From an uncultured Oscillibacter sp. (lineage in GTDB: Bacteria; Bacillota; Clostridia; Oscillospirales; Oscillospiraceae): a stretch of 64,000 nucleotides of DNA. The DNA lies in contig CANPTW010000004.1 of the NCBI GenBank assembly GCA_947577075.1, positions 1 to 64,000 of the forward strand. Reading direction: 5' to 3'. A model generated the notes under the pieces. The model was given only the letters and a program-made list of their open reading frames with translations, had not been told where the DNA came from and did not search any database. Made by a program: the position numbers and the translations under genes. Shown here one piece after another: positions 39,970-48,362 of this stretch; the stretch's first letter is position 1; every line of letters begins with the position of its first letter.

Positions 39970-42927
39970 TTATCCGCCCATCAGCTGGGCAAAGTAGGAG
40001 CTCTGGGAGTTCATCTGCTGGACCAGCTGCTCCAGCCGGGTGAACTGGCTGGTGTAGTAGTCCACCTGATTGGTCATCTTGTCCTGCCACTTTTCGATTT
40101 CCGTGTCAATCCGGTCCAGTTCCTTCTGGATCGTATTGGTGTACATCGTGCTGGGGGCCAGAACGGAACCCGCCTTGTCCACCAGGATGCCCTTGCCGCC
40201 CGTGGTTTTGCCGTACATATCCAGGGGCTGCTTGATGGCCTGCATCAAGCCGTTGGACTTGGCGCCGGACTCGGTGCTGTTGACAAACGCGTCCCGGACC
40301 TTATCGGGGTCGCTGTTCAGGGCGGCCCGGAACTTCTCCTCATTGAAGTCCAGCGTGCTCAGGCCGTTGGAGTAGTTCACGGTGATGCCGGCGGCCCGGA
40401 GGGCGGCGCCGTTCTCTCCGGTCACGGAGATGGCGGAGGTCAGGCGGTTGTAAAGGTTCGCCAGGTCGCTGTCGCCGAAGAGGATGCCCTGCCGGGCCTT
40501 TTCCTCCCAGTTCTTGATGGCGCTTTCGCTCATGCCCTCCTTGTCCTCGTCGGTCAGGGGCTCATAATACTGCTTGTTGTTCCGCTGGGCGGGGAGGGTG
40601 GAGTAAGCGTTCTTGATTTCCGTGATCATGGTGTTGTAATCGTCCACCATTTCTTTGATCACATCCACGATCTTGTCGGCGTCGGAGCTGGTTTCAAAGG
40701 TCACCGCCTCGGTGTTGGCGGATTTGACAGCCGTCGTCTCGTCCATCACCGCCTGGAAATTCACAGAGTCCTGATTGTTTACGGAGAACCACAATCCGCC
40801 CTTTTCGCTGATGCGGCCATAAACCGGGGTCTTTGTCCCGTCGTCCCGCTCCATTTCAAAGGTCAGCTTTCCATCCGTAATCTTGCCGTATATCTTTCCC
40901 GCGTCTCCGGCGGTACTGCTGTAGGTATACTGCGTACCGTCCTTTTTAACAATCGCAAAGCGGTCCCCCTCCTGCCTGGCGTAAATCTCTTTGCCGCCGC
41001 CGTAGGAGAAGACCAGGTTCCCGTTGGCATCCGTTTTCTGATCGTATTTGACGCTTCCGTCCTCGTTGGTTTCATAGCCGAAGGTGCCCTTCAGGCTGAT
41101 GCTCAGTCCGTCAAAGTCCACCGTATTGGAGCTGCGCTTGATTTCATCCAGTTCCTTGCCGTTGACGCTGACGCTGAAAATGGCGTCCTGCCCCTTGGTA
41201 TACCCTTCGGCGCCCTCCGTGGGGGAACCGAACAGCTTTTCGGAAAGCCCGCTCATTTCAATCTTGGAGTTCTCTCCCGTCTCCTTGGCGGTGAACAGCA
41301 GTTCGTTGGTGGTCTTGGAGTAGCTCGCCTTTACGGCGGAGTCGCTGTTGCTGTTCAGCGTATTCAAAACCGTCTGGAGCGAGGTGTTCTTGGAGAACTG
41401 GCCCACTTCCTTGCCGTTGATTTTAAAGGAGTACAGCGTGTCTCCCTTGGCGTCGGTCTCATAGACAAAGTTCCCGTCCTTGTCCTTCTGGTACTGGAGT
41501 TCCCCGTTGATCATGACGAGGTTTCCGTTTGCGTCCTTCAGCGGCTTCTTGACGGCCTCGGACTGAAGTTCCTTGAAGGCGTCCTCGCCCAGCAGCTCGC
41601 CCAGGGTCTTGTCGGTGTTGAGATAGCTGGTGACGGTTTTCTCCTCTCCCATCCCCATGGCCTTGCCCTTGGAGGAGTACACGGAGAAGGTGGACCCCTT
41701 CTGGGTGGCGGAGAACTGCAGCTGGAGGTCCCCGCCCTTGGTGCCCTCGTTCGTAATCTTGAACTTGCCCGGGCCAAACGCTTCGTCGACGCTCCCCTGA
41801 AGGGCCTTGGCAAAGGCGTCGTCCCGCAGCTTCTTCTCGTCGTCCGTCAGCTCCTTGCCTTCCTCCAGCTTCTTGGCCAGGTTTTTATAGGCGTCGCTGT
41901 TTTTATCCAGGTTCAGATTCTCAATAATCGCTTTTTGGCCCGGCAGCGCGACGCTTTTCTTCACGCCGTCCAGCGTGATGGTCATGCTGCCGCCCTCCAG
42001 GTACTGGCCCAGGTTCTTGGTGTTGTCCACCAGATCCTTGATGCCTTTGGCGTTGATGGACTTCATCTGTTCGCCGTATTCGGAGCTCAGCTCCTTCACG
42101 CCGCCCAGCAGATTGTCCCGGATATTTTTGTCGGCCGCGCTGATATAGACGTTGTTTTTCTTCGGATCGGTAAAGGTGATGTTGCCGAGGCTGTCCGCTT
42201 CCGCCTTGACCACCTTTTCCAGCAGCTCGTCTCCGGTATAGCTGACGCTGCCGATGTTGATGGTCTGGGTTTTCAGCTGATCGTTGATGTGATCCGCAAT
42301 TTTTTGGGCGGCGGTCCTTCCACCCTCCATGCCCGGGGGATCGTCCTCAAACAGGGTGTCCTCGTCAAACTCAATATAAAGCCTGCTCTGGGCATTGCTG
42401 CCGCCATAGGTCAGCGTCATGGACCCGGCAATGGTGCTCAAGGGCTTTTCCGCCGACAGGTCGAAGGATTCGCCCTTGACGGAGGGCACCCCCTCCAGGC
42501 CGGTGGTCTGGGAATCCAGAAAGCTGCCCCCCAGGCGGTACGTGGCGGCCGAGGCCAGCTGCTTCACCCGGTTGACCTGAATATCGTTGGCGCTCTTTCC
42601 GATGGCGGAGACCTTCGAGGCGTTGGCCCCCTTGGCGACCGTTTTCACCGCCTGGTCAAAGAAGCTGGCGGACATCAGGTTGTTGCTGGACCGGTAAGAG
42701 GTGTACTTGTCGGCAAAGACGGACATCTTGTCGATGATGCTGCGGTAAGCTTCCTGTTTCCACTCCGTCTTTGTGCGCTTCTGGGTAAGGGCCGTGATCT
42801 TATTTTTGTACGCCGATATGGCATTTTCGATCATGCTCTCCGTGTCCAGACCGCTGGCCAGACCCGTGAGTACGTTCCGGTTGCCGTAAATGCTCTTGGA
42901 ACTGCTGACACTGCTGACAGATGCCAT
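39970..42927 (-). CDS. fliD: Flagellar filament cap protein FliD (985 aa)
   Basis: Cap at the filament tip that folds incoming flagellin; exported by the flagellar system. The N terminus (RNVLTGLASGLDTESMIENAISAYKNKITALTQKRTKTEWKQEAYR) and C-terminal coiled coil (LVQQMNSQSSYFAQLMGG) are the FliD_N and FliD_C signatures. B. subtilis FliD has about 500 residues; this one is nearly twice that. It carries a mid-protein insert with several DANGN and DKDGN turns. I chose the ATG at 42927 because GGAGG precedes it closely; the longer reading has no ribosome binding site. It is the first gene of fliD-fliS-fliT. Confidence 0.95.
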   Translation of the reverse strand: MASVSSVSSSKSIYGNRNVLTGLASGLDTESMIENAISAYKNKITALTQKRTKTEWKQEAYRSIIDKMSVFADKYTSYRSSNNLMSASFFDQAVKTVAKGANASKVSAIGKSANDIQVNRVKQLASAATYRLGGSFLDSQTTGLEGVPSVKGESFDLSAEKPLSTIAGSMTLTYGGSNAQSRLYIEFDEDTLFEDDPPGMEGGRTAAQKIADHINDQLKTQTINIGSVSYTGDELLEKVVKAEADSLGNITFTDPKKNNVYISAADKNIRDNLLGGVKELSSEYGEQMKSINAKGIKDLVDNTKNLGQYLEGGSMTITLDGVKKSVALPGQKAIIENLNLDKNSDAYKNLAKKLEEGKELTDDEKKLRDDAFAKALQGSVDEAFGPGKFKITNEGTKGGDLQLQFSATQKGSTFSVYSSKGKAMGMGEEKTVTSYLNTDKTLGELLGEDAFKELQSEAVKKPLKDANGNLVMINGELQYQKDKDGNFVYETDAKGDTLYSFKINGKEVGQFSKNTSLQTVLNTLNSNSDSAVKASYSKTTNELLFTAKETGENSKIEMSGLSEKLFGSPTEGAEGYTKGQDAIFSVSVNGKELDEIKRSSNTVDFDGLSISLKGTFGYETNEDGSVKYDQKTDANGNLVFSYGGGKEIYARQEGDRFAIVKKDGTQYTYSSTAGDAGKIYGKITDGKLTFEMERDDGTKTPVYGRISEKGGLWFSVNNQDSVNFQAVMDETTAVKSANTEAVTFETSSDADKIVDVIKEMVDDYNTMITEIKNAYSTLPAQRNNKQYYEPLTDEDKEGMSESAIKNWEEKARQGILFGDSDLANLYNRLTSAISVTGENGAALRAAGITVNYSNGLSTLDFNEEKFRAALNSDPDKVRDAFVNSTESGAKSNGLMQAIKQPLDMYGKTTGGKGILVDKAGSVLAPSTMYTNTIQKELDRIDTEIEKWQDKMTNQVDYYTSQFTRLEQLVQQMNSQSSYFAQLMGG

Positions 42928-43024
42928 ATTCCTCCACTCCTTTCTGGGATAAAGGTCCTCTCCCGGGCCCGTGAGCTCCGGGAACATCGGACTTAGATTT
43001 TTTTTGATATTCCTCTATGTTTTT

Positions 43025-43053
43025 TTATCGACATATAGTATAATAAAAATAAG
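43025..43053 (-). promoter_or_regulatory. Candidate flagellar-type promoter of fliD
   Basis: On the minus strand CTTATTTTT, 12 bases, GTCGATAA. The motif and its spacing match the element upstream of cheA. It is 98 bases from the fliD start. On the opposite strand, inside the same stretch, TATAAT (43039-43044) may serve the divergent parA gene. Confidence 0.5.
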
Positions 43054-43092
43054 AGGTCCCCGTTTAGTTTTTACGGTAAGGAGGAAAATCCT

Positions 43093-43878
43093 TTGACACA
43101 GGTCATCACTGTCACGAATCAAAAGGGCGGCGTGGGCAAAACCACCACCGTTTCCGCGCTGGTCTGCGGCCTGAAGCAGCGGGGCGCGCGGGTCCTGGGC
43201 GTCGATCTGGACCCCCAGGGCAACCTCGGGTTCACTCTGGGCCTGGACATCGGCGAGTGCAAAACCGTCTACGACGTGCTCACCGGCGCCTGCCCCATCG
43301 AGCGGGCCATCTCCCACACGGAGTACGGCGACATCCTCGCCTCGGACATCATGCTCTCCACCGCCGAGGTGGAGTTTACCGCTCCCCGGCGGGAGTTCAT
43401 GCTCTCCCAGCAGCTGGACGTGGTGAAGCCGAACTACGACTTCATCATCATCGACACGCCGCCGGCCCTGAACATCCTGACCATCAACGCCTATGTGGCC
43501 TCCACGGGGCTCATCGTCCCCATGGAGGCGGAGGTGCTGAGCCTGGTGGGCGTCTCCCAGATTCAGGACACCATTGAAACCGTCCGCAAATCCTTCAATC
43601 CGGACTTGAAGGTCCTGGGTATCCTCTTGAACAAGTATGACCGCCGCCTGACCCTCTCCCGGGAGATTCTGGACCTGGCGGAGTCCGTGGCGGAGCAGCT
43701 GGGCAGCCAGGTCTTCCACACCAAGGTCCGCCGGAGCGTCAGCGTGGCCATGGCGCCCGCCCACGGGCAGAGCGTCCTGACCTATCAGCCCAGTGGGAAG
43801 GCCTCCGCCGACCTGCGGAAAATCGTGGACGCCGTGGCGGGACCCGCCTTCCCGGCGCCCCGGAACAAGTGGTTTTGA
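43093..43878 (+). CDS. ParA/Soj-family ATPase
   Basis: A 261-residue MinD/ParA-superfamily ATPase. It has the deviant Walker A KGGVGKTT (11-18) with both lysines, DLDPQGNLGFTLG, Walker B-like DFIIIDTPPALNILTINAY, and EVLSLVGVSQ. The start is TTG (43093), supported by AAGGAGG ahead of it. There is no C-terminal amphipathic helix like that of MinD or FlhG, and no parB or parS-like gene beside it. It is divergent from fliD and followed 35 bases later by a ComFB-domain gene. Orphan ParA proteins of this kind often position chemosensory arrays or flagella. That role is inference. Confidence 0.9.
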   Translation: MTQVITVTNQKGGVGKTTTVSALVCGLKQRGARVLGVDLDPQGNLGFTLGLDIGECKTVYDVLTGACPIERAISHTEYGDILASDIMLSTAEVEFTAPRREFMLSQQLDVVKPNYDFIIIDTPPALNILTINAYVASTGLIVPMEAEVLSLVGVSQIQDTIETVRKSFNPDLKVLGILLNKYDRRLTLSREILDLAESVAEQLGSQVFHTKVRRSVSVAMAPAHGQSVLTYQPSGKASADLRKIVDAVAGPAFPAPRNKWF

Positions 43879-43913
43879 GCCTTCGACTTTTCTAGTGTAA
43901 AGGAGTTATCATT

Positions 43914-44642
43914 ATGGCATCCAACAATACCAGCAAAACCGCCCATGTCATGAACCTGCTCAGTAAAAACCGGGGCGCCGCCGCCGAGCCGCAAGCGGAA
44001 CCCAAGGCGGAACCCGCCGAACCTCAGGCGGAGCCCGCTCCCCAGGCGGAACCCGCCCACGCTGCGCCGGTGGCCCCTATCATTTCCTCCATCAACGCCG
44101 ACGCCGCCGTCTCCTCCCAGATCAAGGACGCCCTGGAGGCGGAGCTGGCGGAAACGCCCAAGGCCGCGCCGGCTCCCCGGCCCGCCGTTCAGCCGGCGGC
44201 TCCCGCCCCCCAGCCTGCGCGGGAAGCAGCCCCGGTTCAAGCGGCGGCCCCCGCCCCGGAACCGGCCCCCGTCCCGGTCCCGGAGGCGGCTCCCATCCAA
44301 GAAGCCCCCGCCGTGCCGGTCCAGGCGGTTCCCGAGCCCCAGCCGCCGGTTCAGGAGGAGGAGCAGCCCGCCTATATCAACGTCATGCAGCTCCTGGTGG
44401 AAGAGAAAGCGGATGAGTACATGAAGATGTTCGGCATCTGCTGCTGCGACAAGTGCCGGGTGGACGTCCGGGCCTACGCCTTGAACCACCTGCCCCCCAA
44501 GTATGTGGTCATGAGCGAGCACGAGCGGGTCCCCCGCCTCACCGTCTATGAGAGCCGCTTCGCCAGCGACGTCACCGCTCAGCTGATCCAGGCCTGCAAG
44601 CAGGTCATGCTCACGCCCCATCACTCCCGGGCGGATACCTGA
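43914..44642 (+). CDS. ComFB-domain protein with Pro/Ala/Glu-rich linker
   Basis: A 242-residue protein. Residues 1-20 are a short Lys/Asn-rich head. About 21-150 is a low-complexity linker of PAEP/QAEP/PAPQP type. Residues 154-237 are a ComFB domain: YINVMQLLVEEKADEYM, a Cys cluster (176, 177, 178 and 181 in ICCCDKC), DVRAYALNHLPPKYVV and the C-terminal helix. ComFB was named from the B. subtilis comF operon; related proteins have been reported as c-di-GMP binders. The ATG follows AAAGGAG. It shares an operon with ParA and ends at a strong terminator. Confidence 0.82.
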   Translation: MASNNTSKTAHVMNLLSKNRGAAAEPQAEPKAEPAEPQAEPAPQAEPAHAAPVAPIISSINADAAVSSQIKDALEAELAETPKAAPAPRPAVQPAAPAPQPAREAAPVQAAAPAPEPAPVPVPEAAPIQEAPAVPVQAVPEPQPPVQEEEQPAYINVMQLLVEEKADEYMKMFGICCCDKCRVDVRAYALNHLPPKYVVMSEHERVPRLTVYESRFASDVTAQLIQACKQVMLTPHHSRADT

Positions 44643-44655
44643 GCCACGAATGAGG

Positions 44656-44689
44656 AGACTGACGGCGCCGCCCGTCGGTCTTCTTTTTT
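44656..44689 (+). terminator. Terminator of the parA-comFB operon
   Basis: A 10-bp stem (AGACTGACGG with CCGTCGGTCT, one G:T pair) is followed by TTCTTTTTT. It starts 14 bases after the stop codon. Confidence 0.85.
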
Positions 44690-44720
44690 CCCGGCGCATG
44701 ATCATGATATAATCAACGCA

Positions 44721-44886
44721 GTTGAAAAGAAGCATATACTTCTTTTCAACCGGCGGGCCATAGGCCCGCCGGGGCGCAAAGCGCCTGTGCGTTTCCTATG
44801 AAGGCAAGCACCGTGAGCCGCTCACGCGGCTTACGGCGCTGTAAAACAGCGCCGTATGGAAACGAATCCTTTGGACTCTTTTCAAC
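44721..44886. repeat. 166-bp palindrome-rich intergenic element
   Basis: It is bounded by GTTGAAAAGA (44721-44730) and its exact inverted copy TCTTTTCAAC (44877-44886). Inside are four further hairpins: 44721-44750 (12-bp stem), 44751-44771 (9-bp), 44773-44785 (5-bp) and 44833-44855 (10-bp), plus GCCGC/GCGGC at 44817-44830. An outer arm CGTTTCC/GGAAACG also encloses the right half. A TATAAT lies just upstream (44708-44713). There is no open reading frame. It could be a MITE-like repeat or a structured RNA. Confidence 0.6.
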
Positions 44887-44900
44887 TGTGCTGACGATAC

Positions 44901-44943
44901 CAAAAATTTGTTCAGCCCGGCGAAATCATGCTTCGCCGGGCTG
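44901..44943 (-). terminator. Terminator of the large fla/che operon
   Basis: A perfect 12-bp stem (44913-44924 with 44932-44943) and a seven-base loop are followed on the minus strand by AACAAATTTTTG. It lies 21 bases after the EAL-HDOD stop and ends the operon that runs from beyond the right edge. Confidence 0.85.
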
Positions 44944-44964
44944 ACTTTCGGTTCGGGCCTCGTT

Positions 44965-46257
44965 TCAGGAGACGGTCTCCGGGGCCGCGGGCGTCCCCTC
45001 CGGCGCCTGGCCGGCGGTGGGATTGCTCAACTGCTCCCACAAGACGTTGACGTCTTCCATGCAGTTGAAATAGACGTTGGTCAGGATCTGGTTGGGAATG
45101 CCCAGCTCCTCCGCCAGGGCGGTGATGCCGTTCCAGTTGGCCGCCTCATAGCTCAGCACCAGCTCATAGAGCTTGCCGCAGCGGCCCTCCTTCCGCAAAA
45201 GCGCGTCCTTCACCACGCCGCTGACCGGAAGCTCTTCCAAAATCTCCTCCAGCGGCGCGTCCACCAGGTGGTTCAGCGTTGAGAACATGCCCATCAGGTA
45301 GGCCTCCGCCTGGGAAATCGGCATGTTCTTGGCGTACTTCATCAGCTCCCTGCAGAAGGACGCCCGCATGAAGGAGCGTTTCAGGAATTCCTCCGTCCCC
45401 GTCTCGGCGGCCTCGCTGCCGCTGCTGGCGCTGAGGAGGTAAACCCACTGCTTCAGCTGCCCCAGGCCCAGGGTCATAATCGCCTGGTGCACCGTGGTCG
45501 CCCGGTTCCGCAGGGCGAAAAAGGCGGAGTTGGCCACCTTCAGAAGGTTATACGTCAGGCTGGCGTCCATGGAGATCATCTGCTCGATCTCGTCCACGTC
45601 CGGCTCATCCTTCGTCACGGCAACCATCAGGCGGAAAAAGCTGGACTGGAGGTAGGCGCTGCTGTGGACCCGGGTGCTCACCTTCTCGGCGACATAGGGG
45701 CCTTCCAGGCCGTCGGGCTTCAGCATCAGCGCCTTGCGGTAGTCGGAATCCGTCTCAATGTTGGTGACTATGCACCGCTTGTGCATGCTGCGGGCCACTT
45801 CCACAATGTTGTGCATCGCCATTTCCGGCGTGGTCTGAAGGTTGACCTTGATGTAGTCAATGCTGTCCAAAAGGGCCAGATACCGGGGGGCAAACTGGAA
45901 TTCGTTCACCGCGATTTTATAGCCCTCTTTGGCAAACTGGTTGACGAAGTGCATGGACAGCGGATGGATAATCACGCTGTCGTTGATCTGGATTACAAGC
46001 TCCGACTTGTCGAAGAGCCGGGGCGTCTTCTTCATCAGCAGAGTGGTCGTGAAGGTCATAAAGTTCAAGGAGCCCTTCAGCGTCGTCGTGCTGTTCTGGG
46101 TGAGGAAGCTATAGATCGTATCGGCGGAGGCAAAGTCGCTGGCCTGCTGATTATCCGAGGAAAAGGCCTGATTCTCTCCGTGATAGAGGATCTCGTGGCC
46201 CAAGGTCTTCCCGCCGGGGTCCTTGATCGGCTGCCTTACGATATATTTACTGCTCAT
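44965..46257 (-). CDS. Degenerate EAL plus HDOD signalling protein
   Basis: A 430-residue cytosolic protein of the YuxH/CdgJ type. The N-terminal half (1-195) is an EAL fold reduced to its scaffold: GHEILYHG stands for the usual GxExLxR, and the metal-binding DDFG region reads NEFQF, so c-di-GMP hydrolysis is unlikely. The C-terminal half is an HDOD domain (IEQMISMDASLTYNLLKVANSAFFAL, then QAIMTLGLGQLKQWVYLL) and ends in an Ala/Pro tail. It is the last gene of the fla/che operon, 15 bases after cheV. A regulatory binding role is likely. Confidence 0.87.
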   Translation of the reverse strand: MSSKYIVRQPIKDPGGKTLGHEILYHGENQAFSSDNQQASDFASADTIYSFLTQNSTTTLKGSLNFMTFTTTLLMKKTPRLFDKSELVIQINDSVIIHPLSMHFVNQFAKEGYKIAVNEFQFAPRYLALLDSIDYIKVNLQTTPEMAMHNIVEVARSMHKRCIVTNIETDSDYRKALMLKPDGLEGPYVAEKVSTRVHSSAYLQSSFFRLMVAVTKDEPDVDEIEQMISMDASLTYNLLKVANSAFFALRNRATTVHQAIMTLGLGQLKQWVYLLSASSGSEAAETGTEEFLKRSFMRASFCRELMKYAKNMPISQAEAYLMGMFSTLNHLVDAPLEEILEELPVSGVVKDALLRKEGRCGKLYELVLSYEAANWNGITALAEELGIPNQILTNVYFNCMEDVNVLWEQLSNPTAGQAPEGTPAAPETVS

Positions 46258-46272
46258 GACGTCCCTCCGCGC

Positions 46273-47205
46273 TTATTCCCGCCGTCCGGCTTCTTCCAGC
46301 AGGTGGTCAATCACCTGAACCAAGTGTCCGATTTCCGGCTTGCTCATCTGCTCATCCGCACCCAGCTCCTTGCCCTTGCGGCGCATCTCTTCCGTGATGA
46401 GAGAGGAGAAGATGATCAGCGGCAGATGCTTGAAGTCCCGGTCGTCCTTCACCAGCTTGGTCAGCCGGTGCCCGTCCATCTGGGGCATCTCGATATCGGT
46501 GATGATCAGCGCCACCTTGTCGTCCAGGTGGGGATCGTCCCGCAGGCTCTCCAGATAGTTCCAAAGCTGGCTTCCGTCGGGGAACATCCGGGTGTTCTCA
46601 TACCCGGATTTGTGAAGCGCCTCTTCAATCATCTTGCTCAAAAGCACGGAGTCCTCCGCCACCAGGATGACGGCGTCGCTCCTCTGGCGTTCGCCCAGGC
46701 GCTCGATTTCGGACATCTGAATCGTAGTCTCCGGGGCAATCTCCGCCACGATCTTCTCAAAGTCCAGGATGGTCACCAGGTCGTCGCCGCATTGGGCAAT
46801 GCCGGTGGCAATGCCCTCGTTCCCCCCGGCCACGGTCTTATCCGGCTTCTGGATGCTCTTCCAGGAAATGCGGCTGATGCCCACCACCGTGTGAACCCGA
46901 AAGGCGATGTTCATCTTGTTAAAATTGGTGATAATAAACAGATCTTTGCTCTTCTTCTCCCCGGATTCTCCCAGCAGATAGGTGGGCAGGTCCACCACAG
47001 TGATCACCTTATCCCGGGGCTTGAAGATGCCCTCCACCGCCGGGTGGGCATGGGGCATGTGCTTCACGGGCTGGGACACCAGAATCTCCTTGACCTTCGC
47101 CACATTGATGCCGTACAGGCTGTCATTGATGGTGAACTCCATGACCTCGATTTCATTTGTGCCCGACTCCAGCAAAATGCCCCGCTTGTCCTCTTCCAAC
47201 AACAT
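46273..47205 (-). CDS. cheV: Chemotaxis protein CheV
   Basis: CheW-receiver fusion that couples receptors to CheA and tunes the array through its own phosphorylation. Residues of about 15-155 are the CheW fold (EVMEFTINDSLYGINVAKVKEIL, HPAVEGIFKPRDKVITVVDL). The receiver follows (VAEDSVLL, LIITDIEMPQMDGHRLTK with phosphoacceptor Asp, a serine after IIF and MSKP lysine). I chose the ATG at 47205 because AAAGGAG lies eight bases upstream; an in-frame GTG three codons earlier overlaps that site. It is a second adaptor beside CheW, as in B. subtilis. Confidence 0.96.
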   Translation of the reverse strand: MLLEEDKRGILLESGTNEIEVMEFTINDSLYGINVAKVKEILVSQPVKHMPHAHPAVEGIFKPRDKVITVVDLPTYLLGESGEKKSKDLFIITNFNKMNIAFRVHTVVGISRISWKSIQKPDKTVAGGNEGIATGIAQCGDDLVTILDFEKIVAEIAPETTIQMSEIERLGERQRSDAVILVAEDSVLLSKMIEEALHKSGYENTRMFPDGSQLWNYLESLRDDPHLDDKVALIITDIEMPQMDGHRLTKLVKDDRDFKHLPLIIFSSLITEEMRRKGKELGADEQMSKPEIGHLVQVIDHLLEEAGRRE

Positions 47206-47249
47206 TCCGAACACTCCTTTCAGTGGTTGTCTCTCTCACATACCAAACC

Positions 47250-47729
47250 TTAAATAATCATCTCCGGGCGGCCGTAGCTCCGGATACAGGCCATGCCGCT
47301 GGCGGGATCAAAGAGCAGCGTCCGGGCCACGGAGCCGCCCACATCCTCCTTCAGCAGCTGGATACCCTCCCGCTTCAGGTGCATATGTACGCTTTCAATA
47401 TTGCGCTGGCCGATATTCCCCAGGTTTCCGCCGCTGACCTCGAACATCTTGGCTCCCCCGGCGATCTTCGCCGTGATGCGGGACCGGGACGCCCCCTTGG
47501 ACTCCATCATTTTCAGCGTCTCCCGGATGCCGGTGTCGGCGTATTTCATGGTGTTCTTCCGGCCCGGTTCCATGTTCAGCGGCAGCATGATGTGAATCAG
47601 CGCCGCCAGCTTGATCCTCTGATCATACAGGCAAATCCCGATGCAGGAACCCAGGGCGTAGGTGATCAGCATGCCGTGGGCCTGCGCCATTTTCATATCC
47701 GCGATTCCAACTGTGATCTTATTCTCCAC
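47250..47729 (-). CDS. cheD: Chemoreceptor glutamine deamidase CheD
   Basis: It deamidates receptor glutamines and, bound to CheC, links adaptation to CheY-P. The catalytic Cys29 (LGSCIGICLYD) and His46 (ALIHIMLP) are present, with AKIAGGAKMF and IGQRNIESVHMHLKREGI downstream. The 159-residue length is normal. It overlaps the end of cheC by 11 bases, so the partner proteins are translationally coupled. Confidence 0.97.
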   Translation of the reverse strand: MENKITVGIADMKMAQAHGMLITYALGSCIGICLYDQRIKLAALIHIMLPLNMEPGRKNTMKYADTGIRETLKMMESKGASRSRITAKIAGGAKMFEVSGGNLGNIGQRNIESVHMHLKREGIQLLKEDVGGSVARTLLFDPASGMACIRSYGRPEMII

Positions 47730-48348
47730 TGTTCACGCCCAGCTTCCTTAATAAAAAGTTCAGCGACCGAATATCCGGCGACAACAGCAAACGGCAGGGG
47801 ATCTCCTTTCCATTGCAAATGAAGTTTCCGCCGATGGTCATAATGTAATTGGACTGTCCGCCGTACTCCGCCATAGGCACGGCCATGATGGCGCCCTGCA
47901 TATCCACGGTGAAAGCCGGGACCGTCAGCTCAATGTCCAGACCCGCCAGCCCGCTGAGGGCGTTGATAAAGGTGGAAATCATGATGTTGCCCACCTCGGT
48001 AAGGGCGGAGCGCTCCATCTCGCCCAGCTCCATGTAATCCGCGATGCGCTTTTCCATCATGCTCTCCAGCACCAGGTTCACAAAGTCCAGCTGCTGCACC
48101 GACAGCATGATGCCGCTGAGCTGGTTGCTCATCCCCACCAGCACGCCGGCGGTGATCTCCTCCGGGCCGCCGATCCACTCGATGGCCTCGTTGTACTCCA
48201 TGATGCGGACCTCCGGTTGCTGGATGCGCACCGGCTTCCCGATCAGGGCCGAGAGGCTTGTGGCCGCGTTCCCGGTGCCGATGCTGCCGATCTCCTTCAG
48301 GGTGTCCAGCTCCAGGGAACTGAGCTGGTCATAGCTTTTTAATGTCAT
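47719..48348 (-). CDS. cheC: CheY-P phosphatase CheC
   Basis: It dephosphorylates CheY-P and binds CheD. The 209-residue protein holds both pseudo-symmetrical active-site helices: LDTLKEIGSIGTGNAATSLS (about 14-33) and SALTEVGNIMISTFINALS (about 117-135), each with the Glu and Asn needed for catalysis. The order cheC-cheD is conserved with Bacillus and Thermotoga. It follows the rod-protein gene at 48363 with a 14-base gap. Confidence 0.96.
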   Translation of the reverse strand: MTLKSYDQLSSLELDTLKEIGSIGTGNAATSLSALIGKPVRIQQPEVRIMEYNEAIEWIGGPEEITAGVLVGMSNQLSGIMLSVQQLDFVNLVLESMMEKRIADYMELGEMERSALTEVGNIMISTFINALSGLAGLDIELTVPAFTVDMQGAIMAVPMAEYGGQSNYIMTIGGNFICNGKEIPCRLLLSPDIRSLNFLLRKLGVNSGE

Positions 48349-48362
48349 GCTCTCCCTCCCTC

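Noticed and set aside
43093..43878. ParA read as FlhG or as chromosome-partitioning Soj
   Set aside because: It lacks the FlhG membrane/amphipathic features and FlhF neighbour, and there is no parB or parS-like site beside it, so I kept the neutral ParA-family name.
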